NCBI RefSeq assembly: GCF_000696185.1
Contig: NZ_KK853997.1
Coordinates: 5,521,844 to 5,583,209, forward strand
Origin: Kitasatospora cheerisanensis KCTC 2395
GTDB lineage: Bacteria; Actinomycetota; Actinomycetes; Streptomycetales; Streptomycetaceae
Reading direction: 5' to 3'
DNA: 61,366 bases
The notes below the pieces were generated by a model that was not told where the DNA came from, ran no database searches, and was given only the letters and a program-made list of their open reading frames with translations. Position 1 is the first letter of the stretch, and each line of letters opens with the position of its first letter. Both the position numbers and the translations under genes were made by a program. This document shows positions 14,466 through 22,724 of this stretch, piece by piece.

Positions 14466-14504
14466 CCGCCCGACGGGGCCGCCCACGCTGGCGGCCCCGG
14501 GCGG
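14466..14504 (+). terminator. GC-rich hairpin between osaA and osaB
   Basis: CCGCCC...GGGGCCGCC pairs with GGCGGCCCC.GGGCGG around a six-base loop, beginning three bases after the osaA stop. No T-run follows. It could terminate or attenuate osaA transcription, and so separate osaB expression. Confidence 0.55.
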
Positions 14505-14564
14505 GAACCCGGTAAGGTCACCCGTCGTTGCCAACAGTGACCGGACGGTGACGCCCGGCACCGG

Positions 14565-14587
14565 GCCTGTGGCAGGCAAGGGGGTAC
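14565..14587 (+). promoter_or_regulatory. Candidate GGGTAC promoter of osaB
   Basis: GCCT (14565-14568) is 13 nt before GGGTAC (14582-14587), the same arrangement as upstream of osaC. Transcription would start near 14595, giving a leader of about 70 nt to the GTG at 14667. Confidence 0.35.
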
Positions 14588-14666
14588 GGCTAGCATGACC
14601 GGGGCAGTGATGGGCGGCACGAAGGTGCCCGCCCTCGGGAAACAACCGGCAGGAGGGCGGGTCCTG

Positions 14667-15305
14667 GTGCAGAAGGCGAAGATCCTCCTGGTCGACGACC
14701 GTCCGGAGAACCTGCTCGCCCTGGAGGCGATCCTCTCCGCGCTCGACCAGACGCTGGTGCGCGCCTCCTCCGGCGAGGAGGCGCTCAAGGCGCTCCTCAC
14801 CGACGATTTCGCGGTCATCCTGCTGGACGTCCAGATGCCCGGCATGGACGGCTTCGAGACCGCCGCGCACATCAAGCGCCGCGAGCGGACCAGGGACATT
14901 CCGATCATCTTCCTGACCGCGATCAACCACGGTCCGCACCACACCTTCCGCGGCTACGCGGCAGGCGCGGTCGACTACATCTCGAAGCCCTTCGACCCGT
15001 GGGTGCTGCGGGCCAAGGTCTCCGTCTTCGTCGACCTCTATGTGAAGAACACCCAGCTCAAGGAGCAGGCCGCGCTGCTGCGCCTGCAACTGGAGGCGGG
15101 CGAGGAGCCGGCCGCCATCGGCGGCGCGCTGCTCGGCGAGCTGTCGGCTCGGCTGGCCGCCGTCGAGGAGCAGGCCGAGGCGCTCACCAAGCAGCTCGAC
15201 GCCACCGCGGACAGCGCCGGAGCCGCCGCGACCGCCGCGCACCTGGAGCGCAAACTCGCGGGCCTGCGCCGGGCCCTGGACGCCCTGCGCCCCGGCGCGA
15301 GCTGA
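14667..15305 (+). CDS. osaB: OsaB-like response regulator with C-terminal coiled coil
   Basis: A 212-residue response regulator. The receiver domain spans residues 1-125, with acidic pocket VDDRPEN, phospho-acceptor Asp in ILLDVQMPGMDGF and a conserved Lys in YISKPFD. The C-terminal ~80 residues are Ala/Glu/Leu-rich coiled coil, not a DNA-binding domain, which is characteristic of OsaB (recalled as SCO5749), the partner of OsaA for growth at high osmolarity. I chose GTG 14667 because AGGAGG lies 10 bases upstream and the family starts VQKAKILLVDD. An in-frame ATG at 14595 would add 24 residues, but it coincides with the predicted transcription start. Confidence 0.88.
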   Translation: MQKAKILLVDDRPENLLALEAILSALDQTLVRASSGEEALKALLTDDFAVILLDVQMPGMDGFETAAHIKRRERTRDIPIIFLTAINHGPHHTFRGYAAGAVDYISKPFDPWVLRAKVSVFVDLYVKNTQLKEQAALLRLQLEAGEEPAAIGGALLGELSARLAAVEEQAEALTKQLDATADSAGAAATAAHLERKLAGLRRALDALRPGAS

Positions 15306-15426
15306 CCGACCGTCAGCGTCGCCCGTGCGGGTGGTTCACGGGCCGCTGACGGCGCGTCTGCGGCGCAACCCGCCGAAGTGCGCCCGCGCATGTCCGGGGC
15401 CGGGGTGCGCCGGTAGGCTGCCTCCC

Positions 15427-18105
15427 ATGGCCACACGATCGCCCGGAAGCGCCGCCGCACGCACCAGCAAGCCCGGGCCGGCCAAGAAGACACCCGCGAA
15501 GAAGGCCGCCCCCGCCAGACCGGCGGCCAAACCCGCCGCCAAGAAGGCCCCAGCGAAGAAGGCCCCGGCCAAGAAGGCGGCTGCCGCGCCCGCACCGCCG
15601 CCGCCGCCGCGGCCGATACTCTTCCGCGCCGTCCGCGCGGTCTGGCTGGGCGTGGCGCACTCCGTCGGCGCGGTGTTCCGCAGCTACGGGCGCGGCGCCC
15701 GCAACCTGCACCCCGAGCACCGCAAGGACGGCGTGGCGCTCCTGCTGCTGGCGCTCACCCTGGTCACCGCGGCCGGCACCTGGTTCAGCCCACAGGGCTG
15801 GCTCGGCGAGGCCGCCACCAACGTGGTCTCCGGGCTCTTCGGCCGGCTCGACGTCCTGGTGCCGCTGCTGCTGGGCGCCGTCGCCGTCCGGCTGATGCGC
15901 CACCCCGAGGTGCCGGAGGCCAACGGCCGGATAGTGATCGGCCTGACCACCCTGGTGGTCGGCGTGCTCGGCCTGGTCCACATCGGCTGCGGAGCCCCCG
16001 CGATGGGCACCGGCGCCACCCGGATCCGGCAGGCCGGCGGCCTGATCGGCTGGGCCGCGTCCACCCCGATGATGGCCGCCGCCGGCCCGCCGCTGGCCGT
16101 CCCGCTGCTCCTGCTGCTCGCCTTCTTCGGCCTGCTGGTGGTCACCGCCACCCCCGTCAACCGGATCCCGCAGCGGCTGCGCCTGCTGGGCGTCCGGCTC
16201 GGCGTGGTCGAGCCGCTGCCCGGCGAGTTCGAGGACGGCGAGCCCGGCGCGGAGGACCGCGAGTACTCCACCGCCCCGCCGGAGGACGCCGACCCGGACG
16301 CGCTGCCGATCACCATCGAGGGCGACGAGCTGTCCGCCCGCCGCAAGCGCCGCAGCCGCAAGCCCGCCGCCGAGCCGGACGAGCCGGTCTCGTTCGAGAA
16401 GGACCCGTACCAGACCCGTGACCTGGCCGCCGCGGCTGCCGCCGACCTGGTGGACGGCGCGCTGCTGTTCGGCGTGGCCGGCTCGCCCGACCTGGCCAGT
16501 GCGATCGGCCAGGTCAAGGACAACACCGCGCCCCCCGAGGAGGCGTGGATGCCCGAGGTGCCCGCCGCCCGGGCCGCCGACGCCGCCCCCGAGGGCCACG
16601 GCGAGGCCCCCGCCCGGATGGAACAGCTCCAGCTGTCCGGCGACATCACCTACTCCCTGCCGTCCCTGGACCTGCTGGAGCGCGGCGCCCCCGCCAAGGC
16701 CCGCTCCCAGCTCAACGACGACGTGGTCGCCCAGCTCTCCGGCGTGTTCGCCGAGTTCAAGGTCGACGCCAAGGTCACCGGCTTCACCCGCGGCCCGACG
16801 GTCACCCGCTACGAGGTCGAGCTCGGCCCCGCCGTGAAGGTCGAGCGGATCACCGCGCTGGCGAAGAACATCGCCTACGCGGTGGCCACCCCCGACGTCC
16901 GGATCATCTCGCCGATCCCCGGCAAGTCCGCGGTCGGCGTGGAGATCCCCAACCGGGACCGCGAGATGGTCACCCTCGGCGACCTGCTGCGTTCGCGCAC
17001 CGCCGCCGAGGACGGCCACCCGATGGTGGTCGGCATGGGCAAGGACGTCGAGGGCCACACCGTGATGGCCAACCTGGCGAAGATGCCGCACGTGCTGGTG
17101 GCCGGCGCCACCGGCGCGGGCAAGTCCTCCTGCATCAACTGCCTGATCACCTCGGTGCTGGTGCGCGCCACCCCCGACGAGGTCCGGATGGTGCTGGTCG
17201 ACCCCAAGCGGGTCGAGCTGACCGCGTACGAGGGCATCCCGCACCTGATCACGCCGATCATCACCAACCCGAAGAAGGCCGCCGAGGCCCTCCAGTGGGT
17301 GGTCCGCGAGATGGACATGCGCTACGACGACCTGGCGGCCTACGGCTTCCGGCACGTCGACGACTTCAACGCCGCGGTCCGGGCCGGCACCGTCCAGCCG
17401 CCGCTCGGCAGCGAACGGGAACTGACGCCCTATCCGTACCTGCTGGTGATCGTCGACGAGCTGGCCGACCTGATGATGGTCGCCCCGCGCGACGTCGAGG
17501 ACTCGGTGGTCCGGATCACCCAGCTCGCCCGCGCCGCCGGCATCCACCTGGTGCTGGCCACCCAGCGCCCCTCGGTGGACGTCGTCACCGGCCTGATCAA
17601 GGCCAACGTGCCGTCCCGGCTGGCGTTCGCCACCTCGGCGATGGCCGACTCCCGGGTCATCCTCGACCAGCCCGGCGCGGAGAAGCTGATCGGCAAGGGC
17701 GACGCGCTGTTCCTGCCGATGGGCGCCTCCAAGCCGGTCCGCATGCAGGGTGCGTTCGTCACCGAGGCCGAGATCGCCAAGATCGTCCAGCACTGCAAGG
17801 ACCAGCTGACGGCCCGCTACCGGGACGACGTGGTGGTCGGCACCGGCCCGAAGAAGGAGATCGACGAGGAGATCGGCGACGACCTCGACCTGCTGGTCCA
17901 GGCCGTCGAACTGGTCGTCACCACCCAGTTCGGCTCCACCTCGATGCTCCAGCGCAAGCTGCGGGTCGGCTTCGCCAAGGCCGGCCGGCTGATGGACCTG
18001 ATGGAGTCCCGCGGCATCGTCGGCCCCAGCGAGGGCTCCAAGGCCCGCGACGTGCTGGTCAAGCCCGACGAACTGGACGGTGTGCTGATCACCCTGCGGG
18101 GGTAG
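15427..18105 (+). CDS. ftsK: DNA translocase FtsK/SpoIIIE
   Basis: An 892-residue septal DNA pump that clears chromosomes from closing (in Streptomyces, sporulation) septa. The N-terminal ~60 residues are a Lys/Ala/Pro-rich tail with AKKAPAKKA-type repeats. Four hydrophobic segments follow (~95-245), then an acidic linker, the motor with Walker A GATGAGKSS and Walker B LLVIVDELADLMM, and a C-terminal winged-helix gamma domain (from ~820; FGSTSMLQRKLRVGFAKAG), which in the family reads KOPS-type sequences. The ATG start has only a weak ribosome-binding site. Its position after osaB matches S. coelicolor SCO5750 (recalled). Confidence 0.96.
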   Translation: MATRSPGSAAARTSKPGPAKKTPAKKAAPARPAAKPAAKKAPAKKAPAKKAAAAPAPPPPPRPILFRAVRAVWLGVAHSVGAVFRSYGRGARNLHPEHRKDGVALLLLALTLVTAAGTWFSPQGWLGEAATNVVSGLFGRLDVLVPLLLGAVAVRLMRHPEVPEANGRIVIGLTTLVVGVLGLVHIGCGAPAMGTGATRIRQAGGLIGWAASTPMMAAAGPPLAVPLLLLLAFFGLLVVTATPVNRIPQRLRLLGVRLGVVEPLPGEFEDGEPGAEDREYSTAPPEDADPDALPITIEGDELSARRKRRSRKPAAEPDEPVSFEKDPYQTRDLAAAAAADLVDGALLFGVAGSPDLASAIGQVKDNTAPPEEAWMPEVPAARAADAAPEGHGEAPARMEQLQLSGDITYSLPSLDLLERGAPAKARSQLNDDVVAQLSGVFAEFKVDAKVTGFTRGPTVTRYEVELGPAVKVERITALAKNIAYAVATPDVRIISPIPGKSAVGVEIPNRDREMVTLGDLLRSRTAAEDGHPMVVGMGKDVEGHTVMANLAKMPHVLVAGATGAGKSSCINCLITSVLVRATPDEVRMVLVDPKRVELTAYEGIPHLITPIITNPKKAAEALQWVVREMDMRYDDLAAYGFRHVDDFNAAVRAGTVQPPLGSERELTPYPYLLVIVDELADLMMVAPRDVEDSVVRITQLARAAGIHLVLATQRPSVDVVTGLIKANVPSRLAFATSAMADSRVILDQPGAEKLIGKGDALFLPMGASKPVRMQGAFVTEAEIAKIVQHCKDQLTARYRDDVVVGTGPKKEIDEEIGDDLDLLVQAVELVVTTQFGSTSMLQRKLRVGFAKAGRLMDLMESRGIVGPSEGSKARDVLVKPDELDGVLITLRG

Positions 18106-18264
18106 GCGAGGGGCGGTCCCCGCCGGCCGGAAGGCGCGGTGACCGCCCGTCAACTTCTGTAGCGGGACTGTGGCACGTTCGGGCCCCCTCCGGTTGAGAA
18201 ACGTTACGGCACCACCCCTAGACTGGTTCCTCAGCAGGTGGCCTCCGCTCGAAAGGCGTGCCCA

Positions 18265-19134
18265 GTGACCATCGGCAAGTCCCCCCGCCGCTCCGCCCCC
18301 GGCTCCTCCGCGTCCGCCTCCTTCGACATGGAGCGCCTCGCGGAGCCCAGCCACGCCACCGACGGGCCGAGCATCGGGCGGCTGCTCGCCAGGGCCCGGC
18401 TCGACGCCGACCTGACGGTCGACCAGGTCAGCACCCGCACCCGGATCCGGGTCCCGATCGTGCACGCCATCGAGGCCGACGACTTCGAGCGCTGCGGCGG
18501 CGCCTTCTACGCCCGCGGCCACCTCCGCCTGCTGGCCCGCGAGGTCGGCCTCGACGGCGAGGCGCTGGTCGCCCGCTACGACGCCGAGCACGGCGGCGCC
18601 GCCGCCCCGCCCGCCAGCCGGCTGCTCGACACCGCGCCGATCAAGGTCAAGGACCACCGCCGCCCGAACTGGACGGCGCCGATGGTCGCCGCGATCCTCG
18701 CGGTGGTCGTGCTGATCGGCTACAACCTGGTCGGCTCCTCGTCCTCCGCCGACGGCCCCGGTGCGGCCAGCGCCCCGCTGCCCTCCGGCGTCTCCGCCCC
18801 GGCGACCACGGCGCCCTCCGCGCAGCCGCCCGCCCCCGAGGCGAGCGCCGGCGCGATCGCCGCCGCCCCCGCCGACAAGGTCACCGTCAAGCTGGTGGCC
18901 GGCGCCGAGAAGAGCTGGGTGACCGCGAAGGACAGCGCCGGCAATTCGCTGTTCTCCAACAACCTCGAAGCCGGCCAGGACCAGACCTTCACCGACCCGA
19001 AGAAGATCAGTCTGGTGATCGGCAACGCCGGGGCCGTGCACCTGTTCGTCAACGGCAAGGACCTCGGTCCGGCCGGTCAGGACGGCCAGGTCGTGCACCT
19101 CACCTACACCCCGGGCGACCCGCAGGCGGGCTGA
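18265..19134 (+). CDS. RodZ-like helix-turn-helix membrane protein
   Basis: A 289-residue protein with an XRE-type HTH (residues ~30-95; SIGRLLARARLDADLTVDQV, then AIEADDFERCGGAFYARGHL), one membrane segment (~142-162; MVAAILAVVVLIGYNLVG), a Ser/Ala/Pro linker and a C-terminal DUF4115 beta domain (~215-285). This is the RodZ architecture; RodZ links MreB to the wall machinery, and in actinomycetes the homologue commonly lies between ftsK and rimO. I chose GTG 18265 with GAAAGG nine bases upstream; GTG 18238 would add nine residues. Confidence 0.85.
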   Translation: MTIGKSPRRSAPGSSASASFDMERLAEPSHATDGPSIGRLLARARLDADLTVDQVSTRTRIRVPIVHAIEADDFERCGGAFYARGHLRLLAREVGLDGEALVARYDAEHGGAAAPPASRLLDTAPIKVKDHRRPNWTAPMVAAILAVVVLIGYNLVGSSSSADGPGAASAPLPSGVSAPATTAPSAQPPAPEASAGAIAAAPADKVTVKLVAGAEKSWVTAKDSAGNSLFSNNLEAGQDQTFTDPKKISLVIGNAGAVHLFVNGKDLGPAGQDGQVVHLTYTPGDPQAG

Positions 19135-19206
19135 TCCGGCCCCGAGAACCACGCGCGTGCCCTCCGGGGGGAACTCCACCGGGGGGCGCGCGTTAATCTT
19201 GGCGTC

Positions 19207-20661
19207 ATGCCTGAACCCCGCACTGTCGCCCTGGTCACGCTCGGATGCGCCCGCAACGAGGTCGACTCCGAGGAACTCGCCGGGCGACTGGAGGCCGACG
19301 GCTGGCGGCTGGTCGACGACGCCAGCGAAGCCGATGTCGCCGTCGTCAACACCTGCGGGTTCGTCGAGGCCGCCAAGAAGGACTCCGTCGACGCCCTGCT
19401 CGAAGCCAACGACCTGAAGGGCCACGGCCGCACCCAGGCCGTGGTCGCGGTCGGCTGCATGGCCGAGCGCTACGGCAAGGAGCTCGCCGACGCCCTCCCC
19501 GAGGCCGACGGCGTCCTCGGCTTCGACGACTACGCCGACATCTCCACCCGCCTGAACACCATCCTCTCCGGCGGCCACGTCGAGGCCCACACGCCCCGCG
19601 ACCGCCGCAAGCTGCTCCCGCTCACCCCCGTCGAACGGCAGGCCGCCGCCGCCGAGGTCGCGCTGCCCGGCCACGGCGCCCCCGAGGACCTCCCCGAGGG
19701 CCTCGCCCCCGCGTCCGGGCCGCGCACCCTGCGCAAGCGCCTCGACAACGCCCCCGTGGCCTCGATCAAGCTGGCCTCCGGCTGCGACCGCCGCTGCTCG
19801 TTCTGCGCCATCCCCGCCTTCCGCGGCTCGTTCATCTCCCGCCGCCCCAGCGACGTGCTGAACGAGACCGTCTGGCTGGCCGGCCAGGGCGTCCGCGAGG
19901 TGATGCTGGTCTCCGAGAACAACACCTCCTACGGCAAGGACCTCGGCGACATCCGGCTGCTGGAGACCCTGCTCACCGAGGTCGCCGCCGTCGACGGCAT
20001 CGAGCGGGTCCGGGTCAGCTACCTGCAGCCCGCCGAGATGCGCCCCGGCCTGATCGACGTGATGACCGGCACGGACAAGGTCATGCCGTACTTCGACCTG
20101 TCCTTCCAGCACTCCGCGCCCGCCGTGCTGCGCCGTATGCGCCGCTTCGGCTCCACCGAGCAGTTCCTCGGCCTGCTGGAGTCGATCCGCGCCAAGGCCC
20201 CCGAGGCCGGCGCCCGCTCCAACTTCATCGTCGGCTTCCCCGGCGAGACCGAGGAGGACTACGCGGAGCTGGAACGGTTCATCACGCACGCCGGCCTGGA
20301 CGCCATCGGCGTCTTCGGCTACTCCGACGAGGACGGCACCGAGGCCGCCGGCTACGACGGCAAGCTCGACCAGGACATCGTCGACGACCGCGTCTCCCGG
20401 CTCTCCAAGCTCGCCGAGGAACTCACCGCCCAGCGCGCCGAACAGCGCATCGGCAGCGAGATCACGGTGCTGGTCGAGTCGGTCGAGGACGGCGTGGTCG
20501 AGGGTCGGGCCGCCCACCAGGCGCCCGAGACCGACGGCCTGACCACCCTGCTCGGCGCCGACGACGCCGAGATCGGCCGGTTCTACCGCGCCACCGTGGT
20601 CGGCACCGAAGGCGTCGACCTGGTCGCCGAGGCGATCACGCTGCTCGGAGCCGACGTATGA
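19207..20661 (+). CDS. rimO: Ribosomal protein S12 methylthiotransferase RimO
   Basis: A 484-residue radical-SAM enzyme that adds a methylthio group to the conserved aspartate of ribosomal protein S12. The N-terminal UPF0004 domain carries its cluster cysteines (TLGCARNEVDSE, NTCGFVE, VGCMAERY). The radical-SAM motif is CDRRCSFCAIP (near residue 196). A C-terminal TRAM domain (~415-480) follows. RimO rather than MiaB is indicated by these motifs and the position before pgsA; MiaB is encoded separately at 44742. Its stop overlaps the ATG that should start pgsA. Confidence 0.95.
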   Translation: MPEPRTVALVTLGCARNEVDSEELAGRLEADGWRLVDDASEADVAVVNTCGFVEAAKKDSVDALLEANDLKGHGRTQAVVAVGCMAERYGKELADALPEADGVLGFDDYADISTRLNTILSGGHVEAHTPRDRRKLLPLTPVERQAAAAEVALPGHGAPEDLPEGLAPASGPRTLRKRLDNAPVASIKLASGCDRRCSFCAIPAFRGSFISRRPSDVLNETVWLAGQGVREVMLVSENNTSYGKDLGDIRLLETLLTEVAAVDGIERVRVSYLQPAEMRPGLIDVMTGTDKVMPYFDLSFQHSAPAVLRRMRRFGSTEQFLGLLESIRAKAPEAGARSNFIVGFPGETEEDYAELERFITHAGLDAIGVFGYSDEDGTEAAGYDGKLDQDIVDDRVSRLSKLAEELTAQRAEQRIGSEITVLVESVEDGVVEGRAAHQAPETDGLTTLLGADDAEIGRFYRATVVGTEGVDLVAEAITLLGADV

Positions 20662-21288
20662 CCAAGGGGCCGGGGCCCCGGCCGAGACCCGGCCGGCCCG
20701 GCCGCCGTCCCGCCGCAGCCCGGCCTGTGGAACATCGCCAACGTGCTGACGATGTTCCGGCTGCTGCTGGTGCCGGTGTTCGCCGCGCTGCTGTTCGCCG
20801 ACGGCGGGCACGACCCGAAGTGGCGGGCGTTCGCCTGGGCGGCGTTCGCCGTCGCCATGATCACCGACGTGTTCGACGGGGCACTGGCCCGCAGCAAGGG
20901 CCTGATCACCGACTTCGGCCGGATCGCCGACCCGATCGCCGACAAGGCGATCATGGGCGCCGGCCTGATCGGCCTGTCGATCCTCGGCGACCTGCCCTGG
21001 TGGGTCACCGTGGTGATCCTGGCCCGCGAACTCGGCATCACCCTGATGCGGTTCTGGGTGATCCGCTACGCGGTCATCCCGGCCAGCCGGGGCGGCAAGC
21101 TGAAGACCCTCACCCAGGGCATCGCGGTCGGCATGTACGTCCTGGTGCTCACCGGCCCGCTGGCCACCGCCCGGGCCGTGATGATGGCGATCGCCGTGGT
21201 CCTCACCGTCGGCACCGGCCTCGACTACCTGATCCAGGCGGTCCGGCTGCGCCGCGAGGGCATCGCCCGGGAGCGTGCCGGTGAGTGA
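20658..21288 (+). CDS. pgsA: CDP-diacylglycerol-glycerol-3-phosphate phosphatidyltransferase PgsA, 5' end out of frame
   Basis: A CDP-alcohol phosphatidyltransferase making phosphatidylglycerol phosphate at the membrane. The motif DVFDGALARSKGLITDFGRIADPIADK contains the family D-G-x2-A-R-x8-G-x3-D-x3-D signature, and four to five membrane helices follow. An ATG at 20658 overlaps the rimO stop as ATGA, but it is not in the frame of the conserved PPQPGLWNIANVLTMFR segment: one base too many, or two too few, lies in the GGGG/CCCC tracts at 20665-20680. In the open frame the first usable start is GTG 20743, which cuts into the conserved N-terminus. Probably a sequence error. Confidence 0.85.
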
Positions 21289-21766
21289 CCTCGCCGCCCG
21301 GGCGCTGGCGGCGCTCCGGGCCGACGGCGCCACCCTGGCCGTCGCCGAGTCGCTCACCGGCGGCCTGCTGGCCGCCACCCTGGTCGACGTCCCCGGCGCC
21401 TCCGCGGCGTTCCGCGGCTCGGTCACCGCGTACGCCACCGACCTGAAGGCGTCCGTCCTCGGCGTCGACGAGGGCCTGCTCGACGTGTACGGGCCGGTCC
21501 ACCCGCTGGTGGCCCGGCAGATGGCCGAGGGGGTGCGGCGGCTGCTCGGCGCCGACTGGGCGCTGGCCACCACCGGCGTCGCCGGGCCCGACCCGCAGGA
21601 CGGGCAGCCCGTCGGTACCGTGTACGTCGGGCTCGCCGGGGAACGGGGAACAGAAGCACTCCCGCTCCGGTTGTCCGGGGGGCGTGACACCATCCGGCAC
21701 CAGTCGGTGGAGGCCGCGCTGGACCTGCTGCTCCGCCGGCTGACCCGGCCCGGGGCCGGGCACTGA
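21281..21766 (+). CDS. cinA: CinA C-terminal domain protein (nicotinamide-nucleotide amidase type)
   Basis: A 161-residue stand-alone CinA C-terminal domain, the PncC-type amidase that converts nicotinamide mononucleotide to nicotinate mononucleotide in pyridine-nucleotide recycling. Motifs: LAVAESLTGGLLAA (near 20), FRGSVTAYATDLK (near 47) and ATTGVAGPDPQDGQPVGTVY (near 98). It lacks the N-terminal molybdopterin-binding domain of full CinA, as usual in Streptomyces. Start GTG 21281 has GGGAG seven bases upstream and overlaps the pgsA stop by 8 nt; GTG 21275 is possible. Order pgsA-cinA-HTH regulator is widely conserved. Confidence 0.9.
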   Translation: MSDLAARALAALRADGATLAVAESLTGGLLAATLVDVPGASAAFRGSVTAYATDLKASVLGVDEGLLDVYGPVHPLVARQMAEGVRRLLGADWALATTGVAGPDPQDGQPVGTVYVGLAGERGTEALPLRLSGGRDTIRHQSVEAALDLLLRRLTRPGAGH

Positions 21767-22081
21767 GCCGTAGCGAGAATCCGGCGGGTCGGGGGGAATC
21801 CCGCGAACCCGCCGCAGCCGATGGAGGAACGTGTTAGACCGGATGCTCCGGCCGGGCCGAACCCGGCCGGGCCGCCCGCCCGTCCACCGGACGTCGACCG
21901 GGCGTCCGGAGCCGGACATCTGCCCGTCACGGGTGGTTCGACGGCCCGGAAGGGGAAGAACAGGGGAGGGGGCGCCTTGCAGCCCAGAGTGAACACGACC
22001 CCGGTCCCCGCACGGGACGCGGGCAAGGCGGTACGGTGGGGTCGTGACATCTCGATCCGCAGTCCGAGGAGGGAGGCACCG
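21767..22081 (+). other. Intergenic region upstream of clgR
   Basis: 315 bp without a supported gene. The frame of clgR is open back to an ATG at 21821, but this stretch is Pro/Gly/Arg-rich with poor third-position bias, so it is not regarded as coding. A TACGGT at 22032-22037, about 50 nt before the start, is a possible -10. No confident operator was found. Confidence 0.6.
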
Positions 22082-22450
22082 ATGATTCTGCTCCGTCGCC
22101 TGCTGGGCGATGTGCTGCGTCGGCAGCGCCAGCGCCAGGGCCGCACACTCCGCGAGGTGTCGGCAGCCGCCAGGGTTTCGCTCGGGTACCTCTCCGAGGT
22201 CGAGCGGGGTCAGAAGGAGGCGTCCTCCGAGTTGCTCTCCGCCATCTGCGACGCACTCGACGTGCGGATGTCGGAGGTCATGCGCGAGGTCAGCGACGAA
22301 CTGTCGCTCGCCGAACTTGCGGCGATGGCCACCCTCTCCGAGGGTGATCTGCTGAGGCCGGTGCTCGAACCGGTTCCGCTGCCGGCTCCCGGTGTCGACC
22401 GGTCCGGATCCATCTCGCCGAAGGCGGCGATGGACGTGGTGGCGGCCTGA
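22082..22450 (+). CDS. clgR: ClgR-type XRE-family regulator
   Basis: A 122-residue activator. The N-terminal XRE HTH (residues ~8-65; TLREVSAAARVSLGYLSEVE, RGQKEASSELLSAICDALDV) is nearly invariant in actinobacterial ClgR, which activates clp protease genes, lon and other stress functions. The short C-terminal tail ends VVAA; in ClgR the terminal alanines serve as a recognition signal for turnover by its target ClpP, so a feedback loop is likely. The start ATG has GGAGGGAGG five bases upstream. It sits between cinA and a small membrane-protein gene. Confidence 0.9.
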   Translation: MILLRRLLGDVLRRQRQRQGRTLREVSAAARVSLGYLSEVERGQKEASSELLSAICDALDVRMSEVMREVSDELSLAELAAMATLSEGDLLRPVLEPVPLPAPGVDRSGSISPKAAMDVVAA

Positions 22451-22502
22451 CCGGACCTCGCCCGCTCCGCTCCCGCGGAGCGCCGGGTGAAGGAGGGTCG
22501 CA

Positions 22503-22706
22503 ATGCGGAGTGCGCTGCTGCTGGGTGCGACGGCACTGGCCGGCCTGGGTCTGATACTGCTGCTTACGGGCGGCACCGCGAGAGACGGCGGTGCCGCCCT
22601 CGGCATGCTCGCGGCCGGATGGTGGGGGATCGGGCTGATTCCGGTGCACGCGCGGGTGGACCGGCGAGCACCGCGCCGACCGGAGGACCGCGACCCGGGG
22701 CAGTGA
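22503..22706 (+). CDS. Small membrane protein, function unknown
   Basis: A 67-residue protein with two hydrophobic segments (LLLGATALAGLGLILLLTGG, then ALGMLAAGWWGIGLIPV) and a basic, hydrophilic C-terminus (VDRRAPRRPEDRD). GAAGGAGG lies seven bases upstream, the strongest ribosome-binding site in this area, which supports a real gene. A GCTCCGC/GCGGAGC hairpin (about 22466-22483) separates it from clgR. It is convergent with the helicase gene. No family recognised. Confidence 0.7.
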   Translation: MRSALLLGATALAGLGLILLLTGGTARDGGAALGMLAAGWWGIGLIPVHARVDRRAPRRPEDRDPGQ

Positions 22707-22724
22707 GTTGCGCCCGGGTGCGCC

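Noticed and set aside
21821..22081. N-terminal extension of ClgR from ATG 21821
   Set aside because: Low-complexity, no coding bias, and a much stronger ribosome-binding site precedes ATG 22082, where the conserved family start lies.
15313..22146. Open antisense frame of about 2270 codons opposite ftsK to cinA
   Set aside because: Same GC artefact. It crosses several real genes and has no recognisable domain.
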